The position numbers were made by a program, and so were the translations under genes. This document shows positions 16,569 through 24,956 of a DNA stretch of 64,000 nt, piece by piece (positions within the stretch are counted from its first letter, which is position 1; each line of letters starts with the position of its first letter). The stretch covers positions 6,365,001-6,429,000 of the forward strand of contig NZ_CP134053.1 of NCBI RefSeq assembly GCF_031583065.1, given 5' to 3'. The stretch comes from Streptomyces sp. CGMCC 4.7035 (GTDB lineage: Bacteria; Actinomycetota; Actinomycetes; Streptomycetales; Streptomycetaceae). The notes beneath the pieces were generated by a model. The model did no database searches and was not told where the DNA came from. It saw only the letters and a list, made by a program, of their open reading frames with translations.

Positions 16569-18968
16569 TCAGCCGAGCGGACTCACGGCGCTCGACCAGA
16601 TGCCGTACGGGACGCTGTTCGCGGCAGTGCCGGCGATTCCCTTGAGCGGCAGTGGTTCGAGGCTCTTGGTCAGGTCGATGCGGTAGACGACGACCGCCGT
16701 CGATACGGACGTGGCCGTGCCGACATACCAGGACGCGGTGTCCTTCTCCGTGGTTCCCGCCTTCCCGGCCACCTGCGCGGTGGCGGAGGCCGCGCCCGGA
16801 TGGGCGAGGGCGAAGGATTTCGTGAGCGCCTTGGTGACCGCGCCGGCCACCTCGGAGCCGACCGCGCGGCTCGCCTCGGGCGTCGGCATGGCGACGGTGG
16901 AGCCGTTGCGGGTGATGCGCCGCACCGAGTACGGCTCGGTGTGCTGCCCGTCCGCGGCGAACGTGGCGTATCCGCTGGCCATCCGGATCGCGCTGGGTGT
17001 GGAGCTGCCCATGGACAGCGCGGGCACCTGCGGCCCCATGCTGGAGGAGAGCAGCCCGGCCGCCACCGCCGTCGCGCGCACCTTGTCCAGGCCGGTGTCC
17101 ATGCCGAGTTGCATGAACGGCGTGTTCACGGAGTTGGCGAGCGCCTGGTCCAGCGTGATGTGCCCCCAGTTCTTGTTGCCGTCGTTGTGGGCGGCGACCT
17201 GGTCGCCGTTGCGGTCCCAGTACGGTCCTTCGGGCGTGGTGACGGGGACGGCGTCGTTGCCGTCGTAGACCGACTGCGGGGTCACCGGGGTCGCGGACCC
17301 GCTCCGGGTCTTGTGGACGCCGTGCTCCAGACCGGCGGCGTAGACGAACGGGAGGAACGCCGTACCGGCCGGGACGGTGGTGGCGTTGGACTCGTTGTAG
17401 CCCTGCTTACGGTGGTCCGGACCGCCGTACACGGCGAGGATCCGGCCGTCGTCGCTCACCGAGGCGGCGCCGTAGTGCGCGGTCTTCGCCGTCTTGGGGT
17501 CGTCCTTCAGCGCCGCCTTGCGGGCCTTGGTCACGGCGTCGGTGAGCGCCTCCTCCCGCTTGCGGTCGAAGGTCGTGTAGATCTGGAAGCCGCCCAGGTC
17601 GAAGTCCTGGTCCGAGAGGTGCGCGGCCTTCTTGGCGTACTGCGACGCCAGTTCCACCAGGTAGTCGCTCTGCTCACCGGTGTCGTAGAGCGGGTTCTGC
17701 TTGAGCGGCTCGGGGAACTTCTTGTACTTGGCCCGCTCGGACTTCGACAGCTTGCCGATGTCCACCATCCGGTCGAGGATCCAGGACCAGCGCTCCACGG
17801 CCCGCGCGTGGTTCGCCTTGCTCAGGGTGGGGTCGAAGAGGCCCGCGCCCTTCAGCAGGGAGGCGAGGACGGCGGCCTCACCCGCGTTGAGCTTGCTCAC
17901 GTCCTTGCCGTAGTAAGCCTGGGAGGCGCGCTGGATGCCGTAAGTGCCGCGGCCGAACCAGCTGGTGTTGAGATATCCCTCAAGGATCTTGTCCTTGCTC
18001 ATTCTGTTGTCGAGCTTGAGGGCGATCATCGCCTCGGTGAACTTACGGCCCACCGACCGGTTCTGGTTCAGATAGACGTTCTTCACATATTGCTGCGTGA
18101 TCGTGGATCCGCCCTGGGTGTCGCCCTCGCCGACCGTGCGCCACAGGGCGCGGCCTATGCCGCTGACGGATATGCCCGGGTCGGAGTAGAAACTCGCGTT
18201 CTCCGCCGCCAGCACCGCCCAACGGACGTCCTCGGGTATGTCCTTCAGCGGCATCGCCTGCCGCTGCACCCAGCCGGTGCGGGCCATGGGCGTGCCGTCG
18301 GACCAGAAGTAGACGTTGTCCTGCTGGGTGGCGTACGAATTCAGGTTGTCCGGTATGTCCGTGGCGGCGTACGCGATGACCAGGAACACGCTACTCAGAC
18401 CGATGGACGTCAGCACGGCGCCCACCGACTGCCGCCAGGAGGGCACCCAGCGTCGCCAGCCGGCGCGGCCCGGCCGCGGGTACACCGGCCTGAGCCTGCG
18501 GGCGTACGGTGCGAGCCGCTGGGCGTACGGCGCGAGCCTGCGCGTGTACGGCTCGAGGTACGCGGTGACACGAGTGAGAGCGGAGGGCGCCTCCGTCTTG
18601 TGCCGGGCGCTTGGTGAACCGGAGGCCTCCGGCGGGAGCACCCGCAACTGCATGGTCTCGTCCGGCGGGAGGGCCCTCCCCCGCTCCGGCGGCGGCGGGA
18701 CCTTCAACTGCATGGTCTCGTCCGGCGGCAGGGTCCTCCCCCGCGCGGGCGGCGGCGGGACCTTCAACTGCATGGTCTCGTCCGGCGGCAGGGTCGCCTT
18801 CCGCTCCGGCGGCGGCGGGACCTTCAACTGCATGGTCTCGTCCGGGGGCAGCGGTATGTCCGCCTCCGAGGACGCCTCGGCCCGGGCATCTCCGTCGGCG
18901 CGACGAGGCCAGGATCGTTTCGGCGTCACGCGGCGGCGGTGTGAACGACCCTCGTCCTCCCTAGCCAC
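16569..18968 (-). CDS. GT51 peptidoglycan transglycosylase / PBP with degenerate transpeptidase site
   Basis: 799 aa from the GTG at 18968; an ATG at 19010 lacks a ribosome binding site. Residues 43-108 hold four 20-residue repeats, each with DETMQL and Pro-rich ends. A basic RLAPYA-repeat segment and one membrane helix (about 185-207) follow. The GT51 domain is intact: AAENASFYSDPGIS with catalytic Glu, GGSTITQQYVKN, RKFTEAMIALKLDN and EGYLNTSWFGRG. In the transpeptidase domain the expected SxxK reads TAFL (PAGTAFLPFVYA), so both the nucleophile Ser and the Lys are lost. SVN and KAG (for KTG) remain. It probably polymerises glycan but cannot cross-link by the usual route. Confidence 0.88.
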   Translation of the reverse strand: MAREDEGRSHRRRVTPKRSWPRRADGDARAEASSEADIPLPPDETMQLKVPPPPERKATLPPDETMQLKVPPPPARGRTLPPDETMQLKVPPPPERGRALPPDETMQLRVLPPEASGSPSARHKTEAPSALTRVTAYLEPYTRRLAPYAQRLAPYARRLRPVYPRPGRAGWRRWVPSWRQSVGAVLTSIGLSSVFLVIAYAATDIPDNLNSYATQQDNVYFWSDGTPMARTGWVQRQAMPLKDIPEDVRWAVLAAENASFYSDPGISVSGIGRALWRTVGEGDTQGGSTITQQYVKNVYLNQNRSVGRKFTEAMIALKLDNRMSKDKILEGYLNTSWFGRGTYGIQRASQAYYGKDVSKLNAGEAAVLASLLKGAGLFDPTLSKANHARAVERWSWILDRMVDIGKLSKSERAKYKKFPEPLKQNPLYDTGEQSDYLVELASQYAKKAAHLSDQDFDLGGFQIYTTFDRKREEALTDAVTKARKAALKDDPKTAKTAHYGAASVSDDGRILAVYGGPDHRKQGYNESNATTVPAGTAFLPFVYAAGLEHGVHKTRSGSATPVTPQSVYDGNDAVPVTTPEGPYWDRNGDQVAAHNDGNKNWGHITLDQALANSVNTPFMQLGMDTGLDKVRATAVAAGLLSSSMGPQVPALSMGSSTPSAIRMASGYATFAADGQHTEPYSVRRITRNGSTVAMPTPEASRAVGSEVAGAVTKALTKSFALAHPGAASATAQVAGKAGTTEKDTASWYVGTATSVSTAVVVYRIDLTKSLEPLPLKGIAGTAANSVPYGIWSSAVSPLG
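18646..18850 (-). repeat. Four in-frame 60-bp repeats encoding DETMQL units
   Basis: The sequence aactgcatggtctcgtccgg recurs at 18646, 18706, 18766 and 18826, exactly 60 bp apart. It encodes PPDETMQL with a Pro-rich 12-residue spacer. The period keeps the frame of the transglycosylase. The third and fourth copies share the longest identity, which points to recent duplication. Confidence 0.9.
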
Positions 18969-19305
18969 GGTGGCCCCCGGTGTACGGGCGGCCCAGGGGG
19001 CGCCGGCCATCTGTGCGATGCCATGCCTCGGTCACGACTGCGTCTCCCTCCGCACTCCGAATTGCGCGCGCGGGTAGATGCAGCGGCCGCTCATGCGGCA
19101 GCGAGCCCCCCTCCCCGACCATGCGGCTCATCGCGGCTTCCATAAATTATCAGCGACCTTTGTGATCTCTTCGCCCCGAACCGGAGAGAACTTGATGAGG
19201 GAGAGAATATTGAGGAGATCTTGAGGAGATGTTGTGGGGGTCACAGAGGCCCGTCACGCCCCGGAAGTCCTGTGTTCGCGGGGTGTCGCCCATTAATCTG
19301 TGTGC
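18969..19305. other. Divergent intergenic region with an AT-richer block
   Basis: This region separates the transglycosylase operon (minus) from the FmdB gene (plus). The block 19140-19235 is clearly less GC-rich and contains two direct copies of ttgaggagat about 15 bp apart (around 19209 and 19221), after a related ttgatgaggg. It is the natural place for the operon's promoter and operator. At the right end TAATCT (19294-19299) is the -10 of the leaderless FmdB gene. Confidence 0.5.
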
Positions 19306-19527
19306 ATGCCTCGCTATGAGTACCGCTGCCGCACCTGCGGCGACACGTTCGAATTGAGCCGTCCGATGGCGGAGTCCTCCGCCCCCGCGTCCTGCCCGTC
19401 GGGGCACGACGACACGGTGAAGCTCCTGTCGACGGTCGCGGTGGGCGGTACGACGTCCGCCCCGGCTCCGGCCCCGCGGGCGGGCGGCGGAGGGGGCGGC
19501 TGCTGCGGCGGGGGCTGCTGCGGCTGA
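19306..19527 (+). CDS. FmdB-type zinc-ribbon protein
   Basis: 73 aa. ATG at 19306 lies 6 nt after TAATCT, so it is probably leaderless. MPRYEYRCRTCGDTFEL with a second knuckle CPSGHDD (C-C then C-H) is the FmdB/CxxC_CxxC_SSSS regulatory zinc ribbon. The tail is Gly/Cys-rich (GGGGGGCCGGGCCG) and may bind extra metal. FmdB proteins are small DNA- or protein-binding regulators of unclear target. Confidence 0.9.
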   Translation: MPRYEYRCRTCGDTFELSRPMAESSAPASCPSGHDDTVKLLSTVAVGGTTSAPAPAPRAGGGGGGCCGGGCCG

Positions 19528-19552
19528 GCCGGCGGCCGGGGTTCCGGCCCGG

Positions 19553-20212
19553 TCAGCGGCGCCGCGCCAGGGTCAGTCCGTCCGCCACCGACAGCATCAC
19601 GCTGTCCACCCGGTCGTCCGCCTTCACATGCTCGTTGAAGTCCTTGATCGCGGCGGCGAACCCGGTGGCGTCGGGGTCCGTCACACCGCCGTGGAAGAAG
19701 ACGTTGTCCACCACGAGCAGGCCCCCGGGCCGCATGCGCGGCACCAATTCGTCCCAGTACGCGACGTAGTTGTCCTTGTCCGCGTCGATGAACACCATGT
19801 CGATGTGCGGCTCGGCCGGCAGCCCCCGCAGCGTCTCGATCGCGGGCGCGATCCTCAGCTCGACCCGGTCGGCCACGCCCGCCTTCGCCCACGCGTGCCG
19901 TGCGTGCTCCGTCCATTCCTCGGAGACGTCACACGTCAGAAGCGTCCCGTCCGGCGGCAGCGCCTGCGCCATGGACAGCGCGGACAGCCCGGTGAAGGTC
20001 CCGACCTCGACGATCCGGCGCGCCCCGGTCAGCCGCACCAGAAAGGCCAGCAACGGCCCCTGCTCCTCGGCGACCTGCTTGCCCGCCACCAGCGGCAGCT
20101 CCGTGTGCGTGACCTCGACGAGCATCCGCTGCACGGGGTCCAGCGGCGGGTTGTGGCCGAGCATGTACGCGTACAGCTCGTCCGTCAGCGGCGTCCCGTT
20201 CCCCTTGGCCAC
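19553..20212 (-). CDS. Class I SAM-dependent O-methyltransferase (caffeoyl-CoA/MdmC type)
   Basis: 219 aa, GTG start with GGAGGGG upstream. The SAM-binding motif IVEVGTFTGLSALSMAQALP is at residues 67-86. The metal and catalytic Asp motif VFIDADKDNY is near 138-147, followed by GGLLVVDNVFFHGGV with the third metal ligand. These are the hallmarks of cation-dependent O-methyltransferases of the Methyltransf_3 family, which act on catechol-like hydroxyls. It follows the Ter-associated operon on the same strand (106 bp after the HAD stop), but a functional link is only a possibility. Confidence 0.9.
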   Translation of the reverse strand: MAKGNGTPLTDELYAYMLGHNPPLDPVQRMLVEVTHTELPLVAGKQVAEEQGPLLAFLVRLTGARRIVEVGTFTGLSALSMAQALPPDGTLLTCDVSEEWTEHARHAWAKAGVADRVELRIAPAIETLRGLPAEPHIDMVFIDADKDNYVAYWDELVPRMRPGGLLVVDNVFFHGGVTDPDATGFAAAIKDFNEHVKADDRVDSVMLSVADGLTLARRR

Positions 20213-20318
20213 CCGGCCCCTCCTGTTTTCGGCTCCTCGGACTCGGCCCCCGAGGCCTTGAGTGCTCCTCGCTTCCCTCCACCGTAGCCCTCGTCGCTGT
20301 GGGAACCCCGGGCGTCGG

Positions 20319-21131
20319 CTACACCTCCCGCGCCGCCTTCAGGAACTCCCGCAGGATCCGCTCCCCGGCCACCACGCCCCGCTCCGGCAGGGCGCCGATG
20401 CCGGGTGCCGTCCAGTCGGTGTCGGCCAGTTCGCCGTGGCCCGGGCGCCAGCCGCGGTCCGCGGCAAGCAGCAGGTCCGCGTCGAGCAGCGAGTCCCCGG
20501 CGGCGAGCGTGAGCACGGCACCGGTGCGCCGGGCGACCTCACGCACGGCCGCGCTCTTGGTCAGCGGCTGGGGCACGGCGTAGATCTTGCGGCCCTGGAG
20601 CGACACCGTCCAGCCGCGGTTCTCCGCCCACGCGGCCAGTTCCTTGACCCACTCCTCGGGCAGCAGCTCGCGCTCGACGACGAGGTAGGCGAAGAGGTCC
20701 TCGGCGACCCGGTGCTTGCGCACCCACGCCGGATCCGCGGTGGCCGCCAGATGCTCCCGCACCTCGGCCAGCGGCGCGCACTCGTCGGCGAGCCGGGCGA
20801 GCACCGCCGCGTGCCAGTCGAGGTCGGGGACGCCGTCGACGAGCAGATGGCCGCCGTTCGCGCAGATCGCGTACGGCGGGGTGGGTCCGGGCAGGTTGAT
20901 GCGCTGGTACTGCTTGCGGGTGCGGGTCGTGGTCGGCACGAACACGGCCCGGTCGCCGAGGTCGGTGAGCAGCCCGGCCGCGGTCTCAGTCATGTACGAC
21001 AGCGGCCTGCTCTCGTGCACCTCCACGCACAGCAGCCGGGGTGCCCGCGCGTCCGGCATGGTCAGGGCGAGGGCCGCCGACGAGTAGATCAGCGTACGGT
21101 CCAGGTCGCTGGCGACCAGCACGGGGCTCAT
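20319..21131 (-). CDS. HAD phosphatase of the Ter-linked biosynthetic operon
   Basis: 270 aa. The ATG overlaps the stop of the upstream gene (ATGA, 21128-21131), implying translational coupling. HAD motif I is VASDLDRTLIYSS at residues 6-18, and the C2-type cap domain lies in the middle. Motif III/IV equivalents are TKSAAVREVARR with Lys and LAAGDSLLDADLLLAAD (about 217-233). This C2-cap (Cof/sucrose-phosphatase-like) type dephosphorylates sugar-phosphate-like small molecules. In Ter gene clusters of other bacteria a HAD of this sort accompanies the phosphoribosyltransferase and aldolase, so it probably removes a phosphate from their product. Confidence 0.88.
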   Translation of the reverse strand: MSPVLVASDLDRTLIYSSAALALTMPDARAPRLLCVEVHESRPLSYMTETAAGLLTDLGDRAVFVPTTTRTRKQYQRINLPGPTPPYAICANGGHLLVDGVPDLDWHAAVLARLADECAPLAEVREHLAATADPAWVRKHRVAEDLFAYLVVERELLPEEWVKELAAWAENRGWTVSLQGRKIYAVPQPLTKSAAVREVARRTGAVLTLAAGDSLLDADLLLAADRGWRPGHGELADTDWTAPGIGALPERGVVAGERILREFLKAAREV

Positions 21132-23560
21132 ACGGCCACCGCCTTGCCGTCGGCGCCGGTGGCGCCCCGCGTGTACTTGGGGTGGATCAGCCCCACGCAG
21201 GTGTACGGGAGGTGGTCGACCTCCTCGACGGGCACTCCGCGCTGCTCGGCCAGCAGGCGCACATGGTCGAGGTCGGCGCCCGCCCCGGCCCTGGCGAGGA
21301 TCTTCCAGGGCACTCGGCGCAGCAGCACCCGGGTGGTCTCGCCGACGCCCGGCTTGACGAGGTTCACGTCGTGGATGCCGTACTCCTCGCTGATGCGTTC
21401 CACCGCCGCCCAGCCCTCCCAGGTCGGTGTGCGGTCGCCGGAGAGCAGTTCCTTGGCCTGGGCACAGGCCGCTTCCTCCACCTCGGCGAAGCGGGCGGAG
21501 ACGGCGTCGAGGAAGGCCACCGACACATCCGCGCCGGCGAGTTCCCGGTAGAACTTCCCGCCGTGGTAGTCGTACGGACCGACCAGGTCGGCGCGCAGCA
21601 CCGTCCGTGAGATCAGTCCGGAGACCGTCGAGTTGAGGCAGGCGGACGGGATGAGGAAGTCCTCCCGGGTGCCGTACGTCCGCACGCACGAGCCCGGGTC
21701 GGCGAGCACCGCTATCTCCGGGTCGAAGCCGGTGACGCCGTCGGAGGCCTCGAACTCCCTGATGGCCTCGGCCAGTTCGCGGGTGATGGCGCCCTTGCCG
21801 GTCCAGCCGTCGACGAAGACGACGTCGGAGGGGTCGTACCGGTCGGCGAGGTAGCGCAGCGCGTTGGCGTCGATGCCGCGGCCGCGCACGATCGAGACGG
21901 CGTAGTGCGGCAGGTCGAGACCGTGCCGGTGCTGGGCCCAGCGGCGCATCAGAACGCCGACGGGGGTGCCGGCGCGGGCGAGGGACACCAGGACGGGGCG
22001 GGGGGACCGCTCGGCGAGGACGGTCTCGGTGACCACGCCGACCGCCTGCGCGAGCCGCGTGGCCGAGGCCTCCAGGGCCGTGTGGAACAGCTCCTGGTAC
22101 TGCTCGCTCGGCTGGTACTCCACCGGCAGCGACTCGGCGTAGTGCGCGCCGCCGCTCTGGATCGCCTCCTCGCGCTCCTCCGTCGGCGCCTCCAGGGTGA
22201 CGTCCGACAGGTCCTGAAGCAGCCAGCCGACCTCGTCGGGCGCGTACGAGGAGAAGGCGGGGCCGCGGAGGGGCTCGGGCAGCATGGCGGGCCTTTCGGG
22301 GACGTACAGGGGCGCGGGAACGTACGACGGGACGACCGCGAGCAGAACGTGCGGGGTGTGGGCGGCGAGCCGGTCGAGCAGGCCGCCGGGCGCGTGCAGT
22401 TCGGGGGTGTCGGCCACGGAGTCCACGACCGCGACGACGGCGTCGAAACCGGCGTCCGCGACGTTGTAGGCGTAGCGCTCGCCGGGGCCGTCGTCGGGGG
22501 CGTCATGGGCGGGGAAGACGATCCGGCTGCGTATCGCGTAGCCGGGGTCGTCGATCGCGAGGACGGGCGAGCGGGTGGTCGTGGAGTAGCGGACCTCGCA
22601 GGGCACGACCTGCTCCAGCTCCCGGGCGAGTCGCAGCGGCGCGTACATCAGCTCCTCGAAGCCGAGCACCAGCACGCGCCGGGCGTCCTCGGGTATCGCG
22701 TCGGCGAGCCGTGCGGCCATCGCGGGCAGCGCGCCCTCCAGCCGGACGCGGTGCTCGGGGGTGAAGCCGTGCCGCCCGCCGTCGGGCAGGCCGCGGGGCC
22801 AGCCGAGCGCGACGCGCGTGATCGTCCCGTAGGGCTCGCGGACCGGTACGGCCGACTCGTGCCGGGCGACCAGCGCCTGCCCCTTCTCCAGGACGCCCTC
22901 CGGCAGCCGTACGCTCCCCGCGGCGGCCGCCACCAGGTCGATCCGGGCGCCGATCTCCCGCGCGAACTCCTCCAGGCGTCCCAGGTCGGCGGCCGAGCGC
23001 ATGTCGACCAGCGCGACGACGACGTAACGATTCCGCGGGTAGCGCTCGTGGAGGTCGCGGATCGTGTTCATCACCGTGTTGCCGGTGGAGAACTCGTCGT
23101 CGACCAGGACCATCGGGCCGTCGCCCACCAGCAGCGCCGGGTCCTCCGGGAGCAGCAGGTGCGAGGTGGCGTGGGAGTGGGACTCCTCGAAGCCGCCCGC
23201 CCGCGCGACGCCCTCGACCGGGCGGCGGGTGGAGTGCAGATAGGGCGCGAGACCGAGGCCGTCCGCGACCGAGTGGCCGAGGCCGGTGGCCGTCTCGGCA
23301 TACCCGAGGACGATCGCGCGGCCGGACTCGTCGGCGCCCAGCAGGTCCCGCACCCGGCGGCCGAGCGCGAACCCGTGGCCGTAGACGACGGACGGGGACT
23401 GCGGGACGTGCTTGCCCAGCACATTGGAGACGAGCAGGTGCGCCCGCTTGGGGTTGCGCCGCAGCGCGAGCCCCAGCAGATCGGTCAGCCGCTCGTCGCC
23501 GGCGAACTCGACCCCGAGCCGCTCGGCGACCCATGTCCCGGACCAGACCACGTTCTTCAT
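21128..23560 (-). CDS. Fused phosphoribosyltransferase (TRSP) - StiP/PELOTA protein of the Ter system
   Basis: 810 aa; ATG at 23560 with AAGGAA 5 nt upstream. The N-terminal half (1-370) is a type I phosphoribosyltransferase: the PRPP loop MVLVDDEFSTGNTVMNTI lies at about 150-167, followed by a TRSP-type region (YGTITRVALGWPRG and RVLVLGFEELMYAPLRLA). The C-terminal half (about 445-810) matches the so-called cysteine protease StiP family, itself PRTase-like with a modified loop VFVDGWTGKGAITRELA. It ends in a PELOTA RNA-binding-type domain (DVNLVKPGVGETTRVLLRR to YTCVGLIHPKYTRG). In many bacteria the two halves are separate genes. Role inferred from family context: synthesis of a nucleoside-like metabolite. 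Confidence 0.88.
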   Translation of the reverse strand: MKNVVWSGTWVAERLGVEFAGDERLTDLLGLALRRNPKRAHLLVSNVLGKHVPQSPSVVYGHGFALGRRVRDLLGADESGRAIVLGYAETATGLGHSVADGLGLAPYLHSTRRPVEGVARAGGFEESHSHATSHLLLPEDPALLVGDGPMVLVDDEFSTGNTVMNTIRDLHERYPRNRYVVVALVDMRSAADLGRLEEFAREIGARIDLVAAAAGSVRLPEGVLEKGQALVARHESAVPVREPYGTITRVALGWPRGLPDGGRHGFTPEHRVRLEGALPAMAARLADAIPEDARRVLVLGFEELMYAPLRLARELEQVVPCEVRYSTTTRSPVLAIDDPGYAIRSRIVFPAHDAPDDGPGERYAYNVADAGFDAVVAVVDSVADTPELHAPGGLLDRLAAHTPHVLLAVVPSYVPAPLYVPERPAMLPEPLRGPAFSSYAPDEVGWLLQDLSDVTLEAPTEEREEAIQSGGAHYAESLPVEYQPSEQYQELFHTALEASATRLAQAVGVVTETVLAERSPRPVLVSLARAGTPVGVLMRRWAQHRHGLDLPHYAVSIVRGRGIDANALRYLADRYDPSDVVFVDGWTGKGAITRELAEAIREFEASDGVTGFDPEIAVLADPGSCVRTYGTREDFLIPSACLNSTVSGLISRTVLRADLVGPYDYHGGKFYRELAGADVSVAFLDAVSARFAEVEEAACAQAKELLSGDRTPTWEGWAAVERISEEYGIHDVNLVKPGVGETTRVLLRRVPWKILARAGAGADLDHVRLLAEQRGVPVEEVDHLPYTCVGLIHPKYTRGATGADGKAVAV

Positions 23561-23602
23561 CGATTCCTTGTCGTCAGTACGGTGAGGGGGCGGCCCGGGC
23601 AC

Positions 23603-24769
23603 TCAGCCGGGCAGCCCGGCGGCCAGCAGTTCCACGAAGCCGATGTCCTCGTTCGCGACGCCGAAGACCTCGGCGCGCTGGAGGGTGCGCTCGGCCCAGG
23701 CGCGATGCGGCTTCACCTCGTTCATCTTGTTCGTGTACGCGGAGCGCAGAACGCCCCCGCCGAGGCGCTCGGGCCGCAGGATGTCCTGCGCGTCGCTGAA
23801 CTCCTCGTGGCTGACCACCGACAGCGCGTGCACGGGCATCACGTGCGAGGGGTGGATGCAGGTCTTGCCGAGCAGGCCGTTGGCACGGTCGAGGGAGATC
23901 TCACGCAGCAGCCCGTCCATGTCGTGCTCGATGAGCGCCTCGCGCAGCTCCTCGACCTGGCCCTCCAGGAAGGGGCTGCGGCGCAGCTGTGGCTTGAACA
24001 TGCGCTCCTGGGCCCGGAAGTACTCCCACACCGGCCCGGTCACCGTGAAACCGGTGCCGTCGGCGCGCCCGAGCACGTTGACGACGTCGGCGATCACCGA
24101 GGCGACGATCTGGACGTCGTACGCGGTCATGTCGGGCGCCCGGCGCAGGCCGTACGAGGAGCAGAAGTCGGTCACGCCGAGACGCAGCGCGAGGACGCGG
24201 TCGCGCCACTTGTCGACCGTGCGGAAGATTCCGTCGAGGGTCTCCCGGCGCGTCTCCAGGTAGAGCAGGTCGGGGGACTCCAGGACGGGCATGGCGAACA
24301 GCCGGTGCCCGCTCGCCGACTCGGCCGCGGTCAGCGCCTCCAGGAACGGGACGCCCCGCTCCTCGGTGAACTTCGGCAGCACGAACCCGGACAGCAGCCG
24401 GACGGCCGGGCCGAGCCGGGCGACCAGGTCCGGGATCTGCTCCGGGAGGCGGACACGGATGAAGAGCAGCGGCAGCTCGGCGTCCGGCCTGGCGGCGAGG
24501 TCGGTGAACTGCCGGACCAGGTTCTCCTCGGCGTCCACGACGTCCGCGTCGTCTATGGAGTCCTCCAGGCACAGCACCATGGACACGACCCCGCGGCCCG
24601 CCTGCTTGACCACGTCGTCGGCCAGGCTCGGCCGGGTCGCGGGGCTGTACAGGGTGGCGCCGAGGGCCGCCGCGAGCACGCGGGCCGGGGAGTCGGCGGT
24701 GAAGACGACCGGCTCCTGGTGGAAGAGGCGCTGACGCTCCTCAGGGGCGATGTGCCCGAAATGACGCAT
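23603..24769 (-). CDS. HpcH/HpaI aldolase / citrate-lyase-beta-like enzyme of the Ter operon
   Basis: 388 aa. The ATG at 24769 has an ideal ribosome binding site GGGGGAG 5 nt upstream. It has the TIM-barrel elements of the HpcH/citrate lyase beta family: MVLCLEDSIDDADV (metal-binding Glu/Asp) near 60-73, LLFIRVRLPEQ with the substrate Arg, FVLPKF near 130, and AMPVLESPDLLYL near 160. The GLLGKTCIHPSHV segment near 310 is the typical HpcH ending. It is the first gene of a three-gene operon; the gap to the next is 42 bp. It probably condenses or cleaves a 2-keto or CoA-like intermediate of the Ter-linked pathway. Confidence 0.88.
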   Translation of the reverse strand: MRHFGHIAPEERQRLFHQEPVVFTADSPARVLAAALGATLYSPATRPSLADDVVKQAGRGVVSMVLCLEDSIDDADVVDAEENLVRQFTDLAARPDAELPLLFIRVRLPEQIPDLVARLGPAVRLLSGFVLPKFTEERGVPFLEALTAAESASGHRLFAMPVLESPDLLYLETRRETLDGIFRTVDKWRDRVLALRLGVTDFCSSYGLRRAPDMTAYDVQIVASVIADVVNVLGRADGTGFTVTGPVWEYFRAQERMFKPQLRRSPFLEGQVEELREALIEHDMDGLLREISLDRANGLLGKTCIHPSHVMPVHALSVVSHEEFSDAQDILRPERLGGGVLRSAYTNKMNEVKPHRAWAERTLQRAEVFGVANEDIGFVELLAAGLPG

Positions 24770-24956
24770 AAGTCTCCCCCGCGGTGCTGGACTGCCCGAA
24801 ATGAAGTGGCCGGTAATAGTACGTACAAATCCATGTCGGAGGTTCCCCCCGGGCATGAAGTTCAGGTAACTCGGCTGTGTCGGTGGTCCATCGATGCGGT
24901 GCCGCGGGGTCCACCCCGCGTTGTCGTGAGCAGGACCGAGAGGGCAGGATGACGGC

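Noticed and set aside
16569..16800. KAGTT as evidence of an active transpeptidase
   Set aside because: KAG can stand in for KTG in some enzymes, but without the SxxK Ser and Lys acylation is not possible by the standard mechanism.
15111..18617. Very long plus-strand open frame (over 1100 codons) opposite the deacetylase and transglycosylase genes
   Set aside because: It is the antisense of well-supported genes with GT51 and NodB motifs. Its translation is Val/Gly/Arg-rich with no recognisable domain, a normal high-GC artefact.
21905..24952. Plus-strand open frame of about 1000 codons opposite the PRTase and aldolase genes
   Set aside because: Antisense shadow of genes with clear catalytic motifs, ribosome binding sites and ATGA coupling. 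The frame has no start signal and arginine/glycine-rich random composition.
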